A DNA stretch of 19,622 bases from Candidatus Poseidoniales archaeon (GCA_028821815.1 JAPKEY010000011.1:1-19622); one strand, 5' to 3'. Shown: positions 1 to 8,426, counted from the stretch's first letter. The notes: generated from the sequence alone by a model not told the origin. Translations and numbers: made by a program.

Positions 1-158
1 TTGTGAACTGCAGTTCCGATCGCACTTGCCATACCGGCCTTGCGAGGTAAACGCTGTCTTGAAAGCCAGAACTTGCGAGGGCAAGAAGCGAAATTGTTCC
101 AAGAAGATGGAGAGAGTTGATGCCCTCGTTTATCGTATGACCATTGTTTCATCGGCAT
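1..158 (-). CDS. RecB/Cas4-like PD-(D/E)XK nuclease, N-terminal fragment (partial)
   Basis: Reading the minus strand from the ATG at 158-156 gives an open frame of 52 codons that runs off the left edge. Residues 15-31 read LSPSSWNNFASCPRKFW and residues 48-52 read GTAVH. The pattern S-x-S-x-x-x-F-x-x-CP-(R/K)-(K/R)-F followed by a G-T-x-x-H motif is the characteristic N-terminus of the RecB-type PD-(D/E)XK nuclease family (PDDEXK_1, including Cas4 and AddB/RecB-like exonucleases). In many members the N-terminal Cys is the first ligand of a 4Fe-4S cluster, and the His belongs to nuclease motif I. The catalytic D/ExK motifs lie outside the window, so activity cannot be judged. An in-frame ATG two codons later (152-150) is an alternative start. 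The gene diverges from the PAC2 gene, with 80 bp between starts. The family call rests on a short motif-bearing piece only. Confidence 0.7.
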   Translation of the reverse strand, partial: MPMKQWSYDKRGHQLSPSSWNNFASCPRKFWLSRQRLPRKAGMASAIGTAVH

Positions 159-238
159 GATTTCGCACCCCCTAACGGCTCCGCGATACTGCTCTGCTCA
201 GCCCAAGCATTAACACCACCGATGACCGGGCGTGGTTC

Positions 239-1036
239 ATGGGAGAGTTACCACGAGTCAAAGTCGCTGATGGAGCGGTTACTGAAGGAGCGTTGGTCGT
301 TTCTTGTTTTCCTGGCGTCAGTCATGTGAGTAGTATTGTTGCTCATTATCTCATCGAACGATTGGAACTCAAATTCGTCGGTGGAGTCGTCGATTCTCGT
401 TTGCCACCAGTTGCACTCATTCACGAAGGAAAACCGATGCCGCCGGTTCGCATGTACGCAGGGAAGCCCGTTTGCAATATGGAACAATGTGACAGCATTG
501 TCGTACTCGTATCTGAGGCACCTATTCCACCCAAGGTGATGCTTCCTCTAGCAGAAGCGCTCCTCAGTTACAGCCACGAAAAAGGGTTCCAAGCCGGTGT
601 ACTCATCGATTCCTTTAGCCACCAACAGGAGAGTGGACACGAGGTCATGGATTCTGACGAAACGGATGAAACTCTGCTAGGAATCGGGGCCACAGACTGG
701 GCAATTGAACAACTTAATGAAATGGAAATCCCCTTACTTGAAGCTGGAATGGTTGCAGGTATGAGTGGTGTTTTACTTGGAGAAGGACGCCGCCGTAAAC
801 TGAACATGCTGTGCATCATGGCGGAAGCGGTTGGTGGGATTCCTGATGCTCGGGCCGCCGCTCGTGTCATCGAGAAACTGAACAAATTACTTCCAGCCAT
901 GGAACTTGATACTGAACCTTTGTTGGAAGAGGCAGAAAGAATTGAAACTCAAATCAAAGCAATGATGGAGCATCAGCTTGGATCTTCTGGTGATGACGAT
1001 GGTGATGATGGGCCAAACGCCATGCTCTATGGTTGA
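239..1036 (+). CDS. PAC2-family proteasome assembly chaperone (PbaA/PbaB-like)
   Basis: The 265-residue product matches the PAC2 fold family. It has an N-terminal segment rich in valine and small residues (EGALVVSCFPG) and the V-D-S-R-x-P-P-V and M-x-A-G segments typical of the family. Further on are the glycine-rich G-M-V-A-G-M-S-G-x-L-L-x-E-G stretch and the G-x-P-D-A-R-A-A block near residues 200-210. A C-terminal helix (LLEEAERIE) precedes a flexible Gly/Asp-rich linker. Archaeal members of this family help assemble 20S proteasomes. The protein ends L-Y-G, a hydrophobic-Tyr-any (HbYX) motif, the signature by which proteasome chaperones and ATPases dock into pockets of the 20S alpha ring. 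The ATG at 239 is the first in-frame start; no clear Shine-Dalgarno is seen. The 3' end overlaps the end of convergent ligA by 10 bp. Family assignment is strong; the exact partner is inferred. Confidence 0.88.
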   Translation: MGELPRVKVADGAVTEGALVVSCFPGVSHVSSIVAHYLIERLELKFVGGVVDSRLPPVALIHEGKPMPPVRMYAGKPVCNMEQCDSIVVLVSEAPIPPKVMLPLAEALLSYSHEKGFQAGVLIDSFSHQQESGHEVMDSDETDETLLGIGATDWAIEQLNEMEIPLLEAGMVAGMSGVLLGEGRRRKLNMLCIMAEAVGGIPDARAAARVIEKLNKLLPAMELDTEPLLEEAERIETQIKAMMEHQLGSSGDDDGDDGPNAMLYG

Positions 1037-3078
1037 AGCATCGCTTCCCATTCCACCTCATTGAGCACATTCACACCCAATCTTGTGGCTTTCTCTAGTT
1101 TGGAACCTGCATTTTCACCGGCGACCAAGAAATCCAATTTCCCTGAGACGGTGGAGACCACTTTACCACCTGCCGCCTTAATCTGCAATGCGATTTCTTT
1201 ACGGGGACGGTTGAGTGTACCAGTAATACAGAATGAAAGACCGACGAGAGGGCCGGATGGTGCTTCGGTTTTGGCCACTTCAGAAATGGTTAGAATTCGA
1301 TTGAAATCTTCCAACATCTCGGAACGATCGGTTACACCTGCCATCAATGAATATGCGACTGTCTCACCAACACCTTCGATTGCAACCAAACGCCCAAGAT
1401 CCTCTTCACTCAAAGCGATGAGGGCATCCATCGTGCAGATTTCACCTGCGAATGCAGTTGCCAACTCCGGGCCAATACCGGGTAAACCGAGCGCTGAAAG
1501 GAATGTGTCCAAGCTCATTTCTCTGGTTGCGTCTAACTGATTCATGACGTTGGTTGCAGATTTTTCGGCCATGCGTTCCAAACTCTGGATTTGTTCAGAG
1601 GTCAAGCGGTAGATATCAGGAATTGTTTTCACAAGTTTTACTTCACATAATTGATCGACTAGTTTCTCTCCAATTCCATCCATTTCTAAGGCACGGCACC
1701 AATACAGAATCGAACGAGCCAAGCGAGCGGGACAAGATAGATTGGAGCATCTCAAAAAAGCACCATCTAGTTCGAGATTGGTATTGCATTCAGGGCAATC
1801 AATGGGTACCTGAGGTGGTGTCTTAGCAGGTAAATCACCTGTGAATGGTTCTCCATCCGCATGAAATCGTCCTTCGATATCACTGACTTGGGCTGGACCC
1901 AATGTTTCGATAATCTTCGGGATCACATCACCTCGACGGACAACTCGGACTTTGTCTCCAATTGATACACCCAGCCTCTCAACCTCACCAACATTGTGCA
2001 AGGTGGTATTCTCAACGGTGACACCACTGACAACGACTGGAGCAACCCGTGCCACAGGGGTTACTGCACCTGTGCGCCCTGTCTGCCAATCGATGCCAAG
2101 CAACACTGTTGTGGCTTCTTCTGGAGGGAATTTCCACGCCAGAGCCCATCGTGGATGGTGCGCAGTCTGCCCGAGTAATTCCCGCTTTGCTAAATTGTCA
2201 AGTTTGAACACTACACCATCAAGTTCCCATACTGCTGTGTCTCTTTCTTGCGTCCAGCGTTTTGTTTCGGCTAACAATGCTTGAGTTGTATCGTCATCAT
2301 CTGAACCTTCGATAACCACTTCTTCAGCCGGTGTGATGCCTACCTTGCGCAACCAGGCAATCGATTCACTGTCGCCCTCAAATTGCAATGCATCGGGACT
2401 GTCAGGATGTTTCTCATCATTGGGTACAAAGCGAACATCATAGGCATGAAATGCCAAATCAGATGCATCACCCTTGCCAGAATCGATATTCTTCTGTCGT
2501 AGACTTCCCGCTGCTAGATTTCGGGGATTTGGCGCAATGTCTGCATATTTTTCACGGAACACATCGAGATGCATGACAACCTCACCACGGACGTGGCAAT
2601 CTCCTTCCCATGACAACCGATCAGGGATATTTGGAATTCGGAGAGCATTGGCTGTGACATCTTCACCGCGTTCACCACTTCCTCGAGTGGAAGCGCGCAC
2701 CAATCTACCGCGCCGGTATTCCAAACTCAGAGCACTTCCATCGAGTTTGGGTTGTGCGACGAATCGTCTTCCGTGTGCTGTTGTTTCGGCGACGAAATGT
2801 GCAACCTCATCATCACCAGTCGCCTTATCCAAACTTCGCATTGGGAACCGATGTGTTACCTTGACCGAACCAGGGGGGATAGGTGCTCCGACACGACGCA
2901 ATTGTGGATGCTCTGAATCCAAAGATTTGAGTTCGTCCCACAATGCATCAAACTCGACATCACTGATTTCAGGGGTGGCGAGGTTGTAGTAGAGATTTGA
3001 ATGATGCGCGATTTGCTCCGCTAGGGTGGCGATTCGCGCCGACGTGGCGTCGTCGCGTCCAAATTCTATCCATCCCAC
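1027..3078 (-). CDS. ligA: NAD-dependent DNA ligase LigA
   Basis: The 683-residue protein has the full bacterial-type ligase architecture and normal length. A domain Ia-like N-terminus (HHSNLYYNLATPEISDVEFD) is followed by the adenylation domain, with the nucleophile lysine in KLDGSA (Lys111) and the TRGSGERGEDVT and NPRNLAAG motifs. An OB-fold region follows (V-R-V-V-R-R-G-D-V-I-P). Next come a four-cysteine zinc finger (Cys428, 431, 444, 449), helix-hairpin-helix repeats (LPGIGPELA; EGVGETVAYSL) and a C-terminal BRCT domain from about residue 608. It seals nicks in replication and repair using NAD+. Most archaea use only ATP-dependent ligases, so this gene was probably acquired from bacteria. 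The start chosen is GTG at 3078, the last usable start before the conserved N-terminus. It lies inside a perfect hairpin and has no obvious ribosome-binding site, so the exact start is less certain than the gene. Confidence 0.97.
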   Translation of the reverse strand: MGWIEFGRDDATSARIATLAEQIAHHSNLYYNLATPEISDVEFDALWDELKSLDSEHPQLRRVGAPIPPGSVKVTHRFPMRSLDKATGDDEVAHFVAETTAHGRRFVAQPKLDGSALSLEYRRGRLVRASTRGSGERGEDVTANALRIPNIPDRLSWEGDCHVRGEVVMHLDVFREKYADIAPNPRNLAAGSLRQKNIDSGKGDASDLAFHAYDVRFVPNDEKHPDSPDALQFEGDSESIAWLRKVGITPAEEVVIEGSDDDDTTQALLAETKRWTQERDTAVWELDGVVFKLDNLAKRELLGQTAHHPRWALAWKFPPEEATTVLLGIDWQTGRTGAVTPVARVAPVVVSGVTVENTTLHNVGEVERLGVSIGDKVRVVRRGDVIPKIIETLGPAQVSDIEGRFHADGEPFTGDLPAKTPPQVPIDCPECNTNLELDGAFLRCSNLSCPARLARSILYWCRALEMDGIGEKLVDQLCEVKLVKTIPDIYRLTSEQIQSLERMAEKSATNVMNQLDATREMSLDTFLSALGLPGIGPELATAFAGEICTMDALIALSEEDLGRLVAIEGVGETVAYSLMAGVTDRSEMLEDFNRILTISEVAKTEAPSGPLVGLSFCITGTLNRPRKEIALQIKAAGGKVVSTVSGKLDFLVAGENAGSKLEKATRLGVNVLNEVEWEAMLQP

Positions 3079-3096
3079 GTCCCCATAGGGGACGTG
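3076..3096 (-). promoter_or_regulatory. Perfect inverted repeat at the ligA start codon
   Basis: The + strand reads CACGTCCCC, ATA, GGGGACGTG: two 9-base arms that are exact reverse complements with a 3-base loop. On the minus-strand transcript the hairpin's 3' arm contains the GTG proposed as the ligA start (3078-3076). It lies in the 42-bp gap after the membrane-protein gene. It could sequester the start codon, act as a processing or attenuation structure, or be a DNA-binding palindrome. The repeat itself is seen directly; its role is unknown. Confidence 0.55.
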
Positions 3097-3120
3097 AGAG
3101 TACTTGAGACCTACGGATTC

Positions 3121-3669
3121 TTATGCTTCTTCGTTGAGAAGGGGCGCGAGTGTTTCCCATTCATCAACCATGATTGCATCAATTCGCAACGCTGCTGCAG
3201 CAAGGTCCTCTTCGGAACCACCCAATGGTAAAGGGGCCAATCGCCACCATCCCTTTCGTTGCAAAGTGATGCTCGAACCACCCGTATATCCCGACCACCA
3301 GAGTCGCTCCCAATCGACCGAAAATCCATCGACCCAAAGTGCATCTTTGGTAAGTGCGTAGCGTTTTGGAAGAACCAGCCAACACCCGTGAATAGCGAGC
3401 AATACGTCGAATAGGATTACCCACTGAGTCGATGTTCCACTTCTTTCAGCTAGGAACCAAGGTGCAGCCATCATGACGATGATTGCGCCAAGCATTGTGA
3501 TATTTCTCACCAATTCTTGGCTCATTTGACTCTGCCATGCCATGCCGCCTGTAGGGAATTGGCCCAAATTTGGGATGTCTTGATTGGAGCGTTTCAGTTT
3601 CCACCCATCAAAGATTACAATCGATGCGGTCAACGCTATGACAATCATTGCGATTTGGTCCGTCTGCAA
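3121..3669 (-). CDS. Small membrane protein with three predicted TM helices and a C-terminal PH-like segment
   Basis: The 182-residue protein has hydrophobic segments at about residues 5-23, 56-74 and 83-100. After the third helix, residues 102-165 (KRYALTKDALWVDG, then WERLWWSGYTGGSSITLQRKG) resemble the short beta-rich bacterial PH-like domains that follow TM helices in many small membrane proteins. That resemblance is structural pattern only; the function is unknown. The start is TTG at 3669. It is supported by a strong Shine-Dalgarno GAGGTGA at 3680-3674, four bases upstream, which overlaps the stop codon of the upstream beta-helix gene. The nine-base gap and shared ribosome-binding site imply co-transcription and perhaps coupled translation with that surface protein. 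An internal ATG at residue 8 is a weaker alternative. Confidence 0.82.
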   Translation of the reverse strand: MQTDQIAMIVIALTASIVIFDGWKLKRSNQDIPNLGQFPTGGMAWQSQMSQELVRNITMLGAIIVMMAAPWFLAERSGTSTQWVILFDVLLAIHGCWLVLPKRYALTKDALWVDGFSVDWERLWWSGYTGGSSITLQRKGWWRLAPLPLGGSEEDLAAAALRIDAIMVDEWETLAPLLNEEA

Positions 3670-3678
3670 ATTCTCACC

Positions 3679-6600
3679 TCAATCCTCACGCCGAATGTCT
3701 GTGTTGAAGCGTAGATATGCGAATGTTGAGAATACGATAATCAGTCCCAACGTCAAGACGACTGAGGGGCTACAGAGAGTGGTGATCAACGACTTTTCTT
3801 CTGAAGATGGTGTGAACAATCCAACACCTGGATCAAGGGGGTCGAGATCTTCTGAATCTGGGACTCCGTCACCATCGTCGTCGTCATCTTCAACAAGATC
3901 TGTTTGGCAGTTGCTGCGAATCGAATTTGGCAAGCCGTCAACATCGGTATCGTGGTGTGCACAAGCATCGTGTGGGAAAGCATCAATGTCGTCTTTGTAC
4001 TCGTCATTGTCATCATCTACATCGAAGACATCAGGGCCACAGAAGCGATTGTTTTCAGCATCCCACCAAGCGTTGCCACCTATCGATGGGCAACTGTCAA
4101 TATAATCTGAATCTGCATCGGCTGGATTTACGGTAAGTGCAACCGTGTCGTATCCTTCAGCTCCATGTATATCGATTGCAGTCGCTCGAAGAGTCCACTC
4201 TCCTTGCTCAGTCTCTGTAGTCGTACCAGACGAAGTGTCACCAATTAGGAAAGTATCTTCTCCACTCTGCAATACCCACACCCATTCGACAATGTCATCA
4301 CCATTTGGATCTGTTGCAGTTGCCGAGTAGTTCAAAGATTGTCCTGCGTTTACCACCAAAGTATCTGGACCTTCAATACTGACAAGGGGTGGGGAATTTA
4401 GGGTCATTTCTATTGAGAGTACGCGCTGTCCACTGGTGTCGAGTTGTAACTGTCCTGTGGCGGGTAGATAACCCTCTGAAGTAGCCGTCCACTGACCATA
4501 CCATGCATCAACCATCCCTGATTCAGTGTAGGTCTGATGAATAACAACAATTTGTGAATGATTGACCCATTCGAGTTGCTGCTCACCCAATGTAAAGTAA
4601 AATTCAGGTATGGTCATTGCAATCGTTACGTTCACCGGAGAGGATACGATCCAAGTGTGTGCGATATGCAAACTCGCATCACCGGTAATATTGACTTCAA
4701 CTTCTTCGATATCAATTACATTTGCAGACCACTGTTTGTCAATTCCTAGCATCTGAATCATGCCGTCTAATTCACCACCCAGTAGGGTAAATGGAAGTGT
4801 ATTCGAATCAATTGCGGTCTCTGCATGAAGGTGAGAGTTGAGAATTGTGACGCCGACGCCCTCCGCTTCTTCTAAGCCACCTTCCAATCGTAGAGCCGTG
4901 TCATATCCATCGATATCACAATCTTCGATGATTGTCCCTGCAGAAGGGGTGCCGTGTACTGTGATTCCTACGCCCAAGCCTGTTCCAAATAAATCGACAC
5001 GAAGCAATTTCATTTCACTCTCTTCAATCAAAACACCTGGGGATCCAGTAATCGTTGAATCACTGAGTATGAAATCATCTGCCTGTTCAATGTGAAGAGC
5101 TGATTCACCAGCCCCGGTGGAGAGGGTCATATCAGAGACTGTGAGTGATTCATCAACCATCTGTAGGAACAGAGCCGAACCATCCCCATCATAGGCTGTT
5201 GTATTCCAACCCGATAAGGTGCCAGAACTCTGCTGAATCCAAGCCCCATTTGAACTGCCAGCCCCAATAATTGCACCCTCTACCCAAAGGGATGCATCAG
5301 TGGCCCACATTGCGTACATTCCACAGTTTTCAATCAGTGTTCCATGAAGATTTAGCGTCCCAGTAGCCCGAACGCAAATGTCTGTTTGAGATATTGAACC
5401 ATCAATGATTGCGAGTGTTCCGGAACCGCTGACACTCACAGGCGCATCGGAAATAGTCATCGACGCAAGTGATGCTATACCATTGTCTCCAACTGAAATT
5501 GGACCTCCAGAATACAGGGTTGAGATCATCTCTATATTTCCGTTTTCACCGGTGGAAATTCCTTCAGAAGCAGTGCCACCAATCCATGCGTCCTTAGCAC
5601 GAAGAACGCCTTCTACGATTATTCCAGCATCGGGTGCAAGCGATAATTCAACATCGGGCATGATTTCCAATATCATACCAGATGTGACAACTAAATCATC
5701 GCCCAAATGCCAAGGAGAGAATACTGCTTCGAGGCGGATAGAGTCGGATATTAAGCCAGTAGGAACGGTTGAAATCATCACTTCAATTTGGGCGTTACTC
5801 GTTGGAATCCAAGATTGATATCGATTGACATTCGCGTGTTGGATGACGATGGTTTGCTGGTTACCATTGTTGGTTTCACCATTTTCATCCACCACTCGCC
5901 ATGTATACCATGTACTAATTTCACCATTGGAATTTGTTTGCTGAACTGCCCCCCCAACAGAGACGTTTGCACCTTCAACAGCATTACCTGCATCGATGAC
6001 TGTGACCTTGAGGTGACTTCGTTCGGTAAGCATGGCATCGGTTCCTACGGTCAAGGCACCAGAGGCATGGCCACCATCGAGGATGAGTTCACAATCCTGA
6101 TTCAATTCAAGTGGTCCTGTGAGTGATGTCTGGACCCAAGTCCAAGGATCATAGCAAGTAAATGTCAACGAAGATGATACTGTCAACCCCTGACCTTCAC
6201 CTTTGAGTGGTGTACCAGCAGTAAGGGCCCCCCCACCACCTTGCAATACCCCATTGTCACCTTTGAGTTGCCCATTAGATTGGATGACGAGGATTGATGT
6301 TTCAGGCATCGTAAGGGTTGAATCAATGAGCATGAGGGAAGCTGTACTCTCGATGGTTAGATTACCATCCAATACGAAATCACCTCCAACCAAGCGAGCA
6401 TCGACACCGGCAGGGATTGTCCAGTCACCTGTACCGGGTACAATGGCAATTTGAATCTCACCTCCAGGTGGAGACAAGGTCGCACTCGAACCCATGCCAC
6501 TGGCGGTATCTTCTGCTTCGACATTAGAGCCGCTGGCAAGCAACGGTAGCATTGCTTCACCGGATGGATTGGTGTTCTCGTTGAAACCGTGTGCGTGGAC

Positions 6601-8358
6601 GATAGCCCCACCGATTGATGCACCCACCAAATCGGTGACTGTTACAGTAGATTCGGTGAATTTCTCTTCAACGCTTACAGCAAAATTGGGTGTACCTGAA
6701 GAACCCCAGAAAAGGGTGCCATCGCCAAACCCATCGTAGACCCCGGATGATGTGCTTCCAGGCATATCGCGAATAATAGCACTGGCATCATTGGCCAACT
6801 GAATACCGTATGATCTGTGCGCCATGTCGACGTTCCATTCTGCAATATGGAGGGTTCCTGCTACGATATTGATGCCAACATCTGATGCTGATGTATCAAG
6901 CGTATCAACGGTCACTGTTCCACCATCGATTGTGAGGCTACTACCGGTGTTTCTCCCACCCCCGCCTGACGTTAGATGGAGGCCCGCAATGGTGCATTCT
7001 GATTCGCATCTAATGCTGTCATTCCAACCGGTCACCACGACATCGTCGACAACGACATTTGACCAAACCGCACGCAAACCAATGGATGTTGAATCGGAAC
7101 TTGAGAAGCTACGATAAATTTCAATCTGTGAGAGTACTGCATCTACATCTAGTATGACAAAACCATTTTCTTGTGCTGTAAATATCGTGTTCGTGGCTTC
7201 CAACGACCAACCGGAGATAGTTCCACCATCAACAAACATCAGTGATGAGTTTTCGATAATCAATTCACCTGAGCCCGAGACGTCAAACAATTGACCACTG
7301 GAATAAAGTGACAACTCGTTGGCATGAACTGTTCCTGCGCCTCGAAGGCGAGCAAATGTACCATTCGAATAGATCTGTGTGCTTGGCCATGCTCCTACAA
7401 ATTTCAATTCACCATCAACTTGTACATCTATGCAAGGTGCGTAATTGTCACAAGTGAAAAAGAGTGAGCGAAATTCAACATCTTCGATGCTTCCGGTGAT
7501 GAGGGAATTTACAGAGCAGGTTGTACCACACTGAGTATCTGTGAGTAAGAGTCCACTCAAAGAATCAGCTTCAACCATTATGCCCCCAGTTCCAATGTCA
7601 GTCGGCATCACGGTCGCACTAACTGAGCCACTGCCCCGAACCATGCGAGTGAAGCCATCAGCGTGAATCTCACCATAAAATGTGGAACCATCATCAAGAA
7701 CGATCACATCTGCATCATCGGTCGATGTTGTCATCACAATATTCGCATTTCCGCCATTGTGAACATGGACAACTTCAGCACTGAGAGTCGAATTGACCTC
7801 AGTGAGCGTAGCTGTTCCGTCGACCCGTAAACAAGATGTGGTGGCTGACACGCAAGTAAATCCGCCTCCATCGATGCTTCCTTTGGCCCAAACACCGATG
7901 ATGGTGTCTCTCATCTGAGTCGATTCGATGGTGAGGCTAGCGCCTGATTCAACATCGAACCCACCTCGAGAATCTGAAATGGCCGCGTTAGATACGGTCG
8001 CAGATGATCCTGAATCGAGCAGGAAACCCTGCCAGCGAGCTTGGATGGATGTTTCAGCAATCCAAGAACCCCAGATGGAGACGGGGTCTTCGACTGTGCC
8101 TTGAATGTCCAAATCTCCAGCTATGGTAATCGTCACATCTTCGGAGACATTGAGGTGTGTTCCAGCCTCAATGGTCAGGGTTGCACCACTTGCAATTATG
8201 ACATCCCCGTTGAGGGTCATATTGTCAGACCAAATTTGGTCAGACGTGTAGACAACCCCCTCGTGCGTGGGCGCCCGCAGCGCCTCCGGCGCTGCCATGA
8301 GCAATGGGGCAAGTACGAGGCTTGCAAGGATGAGGATGCTGAAACAGCGCTGTCGCAT
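3679..8358 (-). CDS. Large secreted, membrane-anchored beta-helix surface protein with PKD and TSP3-like Ca-binding repeats
   Basis: The 1559-residue product starts with a signal peptide (hydrophobic core ILILASLVLAPLL, residues 8-20). It then shows short beta-strand repeats typical of right-handed parallel beta-helices (many S/T-x-x-I-x-x-S-x-I and G-x-L-x-I-x-x-x units). Three blocks begin near residues 45, 645 and 880, each opening with a G-x-L-x-(I/L)-x-x-x-A capping pattern. Between them lie segments with V-D-A-G-N-A-V-x-G-A-x-V and N-x-x-G-x-A signatures, like carboxypeptidase-regulatory beta-sandwiches (about 575-625 and 785-870). Residues 1322-1411 form a PKD-like domain (ATATDPNGDDIVEWVW) and 1412-1510 carry Asp-rich Ca-binding loops (DVDDDNDEYKDDIDAFPHD; EDDDDDGDGVPDSEDLDPLD). 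A TM helix at about 1529-1549 is followed by the short basic/acidic tail RFNTDIRRED. It is most likely a type I surface protein for binding or adhesion; no enzymatic residues were identified. The tRNA-Pro gene lies 64 bp upstream. No Shine-Dalgarno is evident, so it may be leaderless. Confidence 0.93.
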   Translation of the reverse strand: MRQRCFSILILASLVLAPLLMAAPEALRAPTHEGVVYTSDQIWSDNMTLNGDVIIASGATLTIEAGTHLNVSEDVTITIAGDLDIQGTVEDPVSIWGSWIAETSIQARWQGFLLDSGSSATVSNAAISDSRGGFDVESGASLTIESTQMRDTIIGVWAKGSIDGGGFTCVSATTSCLRVDGTATLTEVNSTLSAEVVHVHNGGNANIVMTTSTDDADVIVLDDGSTFYGEIHADGFTRMVRGSGSVSATVMPTDIGTGGIMVEADSLSGLLLTDTQCGTTCSVNSLITGSIEDVEFRSLFFTCDNYAPCIDVQVDGELKFVGAWPSTQIYSNGTFARLRGAGTVHANELSLYSSGQLFDVSGSGELIIENSSLMFVDGGTISGWSLEATNTIFTAQENGFVILDVDAVLSQIEIYRSFSSSDSTSIGLRAVWSNVVVDDVVVTGWNDSIRCESECTIAGLHLTSGGGGRNTGSSLTIDGGTVTVDTLDTSASDVGINIVAGTLHIAEWNVDMAHRSYGIQLANDASAIIRDMPGSTSSGVYDGFGDGTLFWGSSGTPNFAVSVEEKFTESTVTVTDLVGASIGGAIVHAHGFNENTNPSGEAMLPLLASGSNVEAEDTASGMGSSATLSPPGGEIQIAIVPGTGDWTIPAGVDARLVGGDFVLDGNLTIESTASLMLIDSTLTMPETSILVIQSNGQLKGDNGVLQGGGGALTAGTPLKGEGQGLTVSSSLTFTCYDPWTWVQTSLTGPLELNQDCELILDGGHASGALTVGTDAMLTERSHLKVTVIDAGNAVEGANVSVGGAVQQTNSNGEISTWYTWRVVDENGETNNGNQQTIVIQHANVNRYQSWIPTSNAQIEVMISTVPTGLISDSIRLEAVFSPWHLGDDLVVTSGMILEIMPDVELSLAPDAGIIVEGVLRAKDAWIGGTASEGISTGENGNIEMISTLYSGGPISVGDNGIASLASMTISDAPVSVSGSGTLAIIDGSISQTDICVRATGTLNLHGTLIENCGMYAMWATDASLWVEGAIIGAGSSNGAWIQQSSGTLSGWNTTAYDGDGSALFLQMVDESLTVSDMTLSTGAGESALHIEQADDFILSDSTITGSPGVLIEESEMKLLRVDLFGTGLGVGITVHGTPSAGTIIEDCDIDGYDTALRLEGGLEEAEGVGVTILNSHLHAETAIDSNTLPFTLLGGELDGMIQMLGIDKQWSANVIDIEEVEVNITGDASLHIAHTWIVSSPVNVTIAMTIPEFYFTLGEQQLEWVNHSQIVVIHQTYTESGMVDAWYGQWTATSEGYLPATGQLQLDTSGQRVLSIEMTLNSPPLVSIEGPDTLVVNAGQSLNYSATATDPNGDDIVEWVWVLQSGEDTFLIGDTSSGTTTETEQGEWTLRATAIDIHGAEGYDTVALTVNPADADSDYIDSCPSIGGNAWWDAENNRFCGPDVFDVDDDNDEYKDDIDAFPHDACAHHDTDVDGLPNSIRSNCQTDLVEDDDDDGDGVPDSEDLDPLDPGVGLFTPSSEEKSLITTLCSPSVVLTLGLIIVFSTFAYLRFNTDIRRED
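5949..5955. repeat. Homopolymer tract C7 (+) inside the beta-helix surface gene
   Basis: Seven consecutive C on the + strand (G7 in the coding strand), encoding part of V-G-G-A. A one-base slip would shift the frame of a surface-protein gene. Confidence 0.6.
6228..6234. repeat. Second homopolymer tract C7 (+) inside the beta-helix surface gene
   Basis: Seven consecutive C on the + strand (G7 in the coding strand), in a glycine-rich stretch (Q-G-G-G-G-A-L). It lies about 280 bp from the other C7 tract and could be a slippage site. Confidence 0.6.
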
Positions 8359-8410
8359 GGAATCGTTGGTGTTCTGAATGAGGTTTGAACCCTCCCGTCA
8401 ACCGTCAGTA

Positions 8411-8426
8411 GCCCACTAAGGTGGGC
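8411..8426 (-). other. Hairpin overlapping the 3' end of tRNA-Pro
   Basis: GCCCAC-TAAG-GTGGGC is a perfect 6-bp inverted repeat with a 4-base loop. It shares its right arm with the last four bases of the tRNA acceptor strand, the discriminator and the next base. In the precursor RNA the trailer could therefore compete with the acceptor stem for pairing. Observed directly; the role is inferred. Confidence 0.4.

Noticed and set aside
144..329. 61-codon + strand frame before and inside the PAC2 gene
   Set aside because: It overlaps the start of the nuclease gene and the well-supported PAC2 frame and shows no protein-like features.
2969..3160. 63-codon minus-strand frame over the ligA start
   Set aside because: It is arginine-rich, overlaps two better-supported genes and crosses the hairpin; it is a shadow frame.
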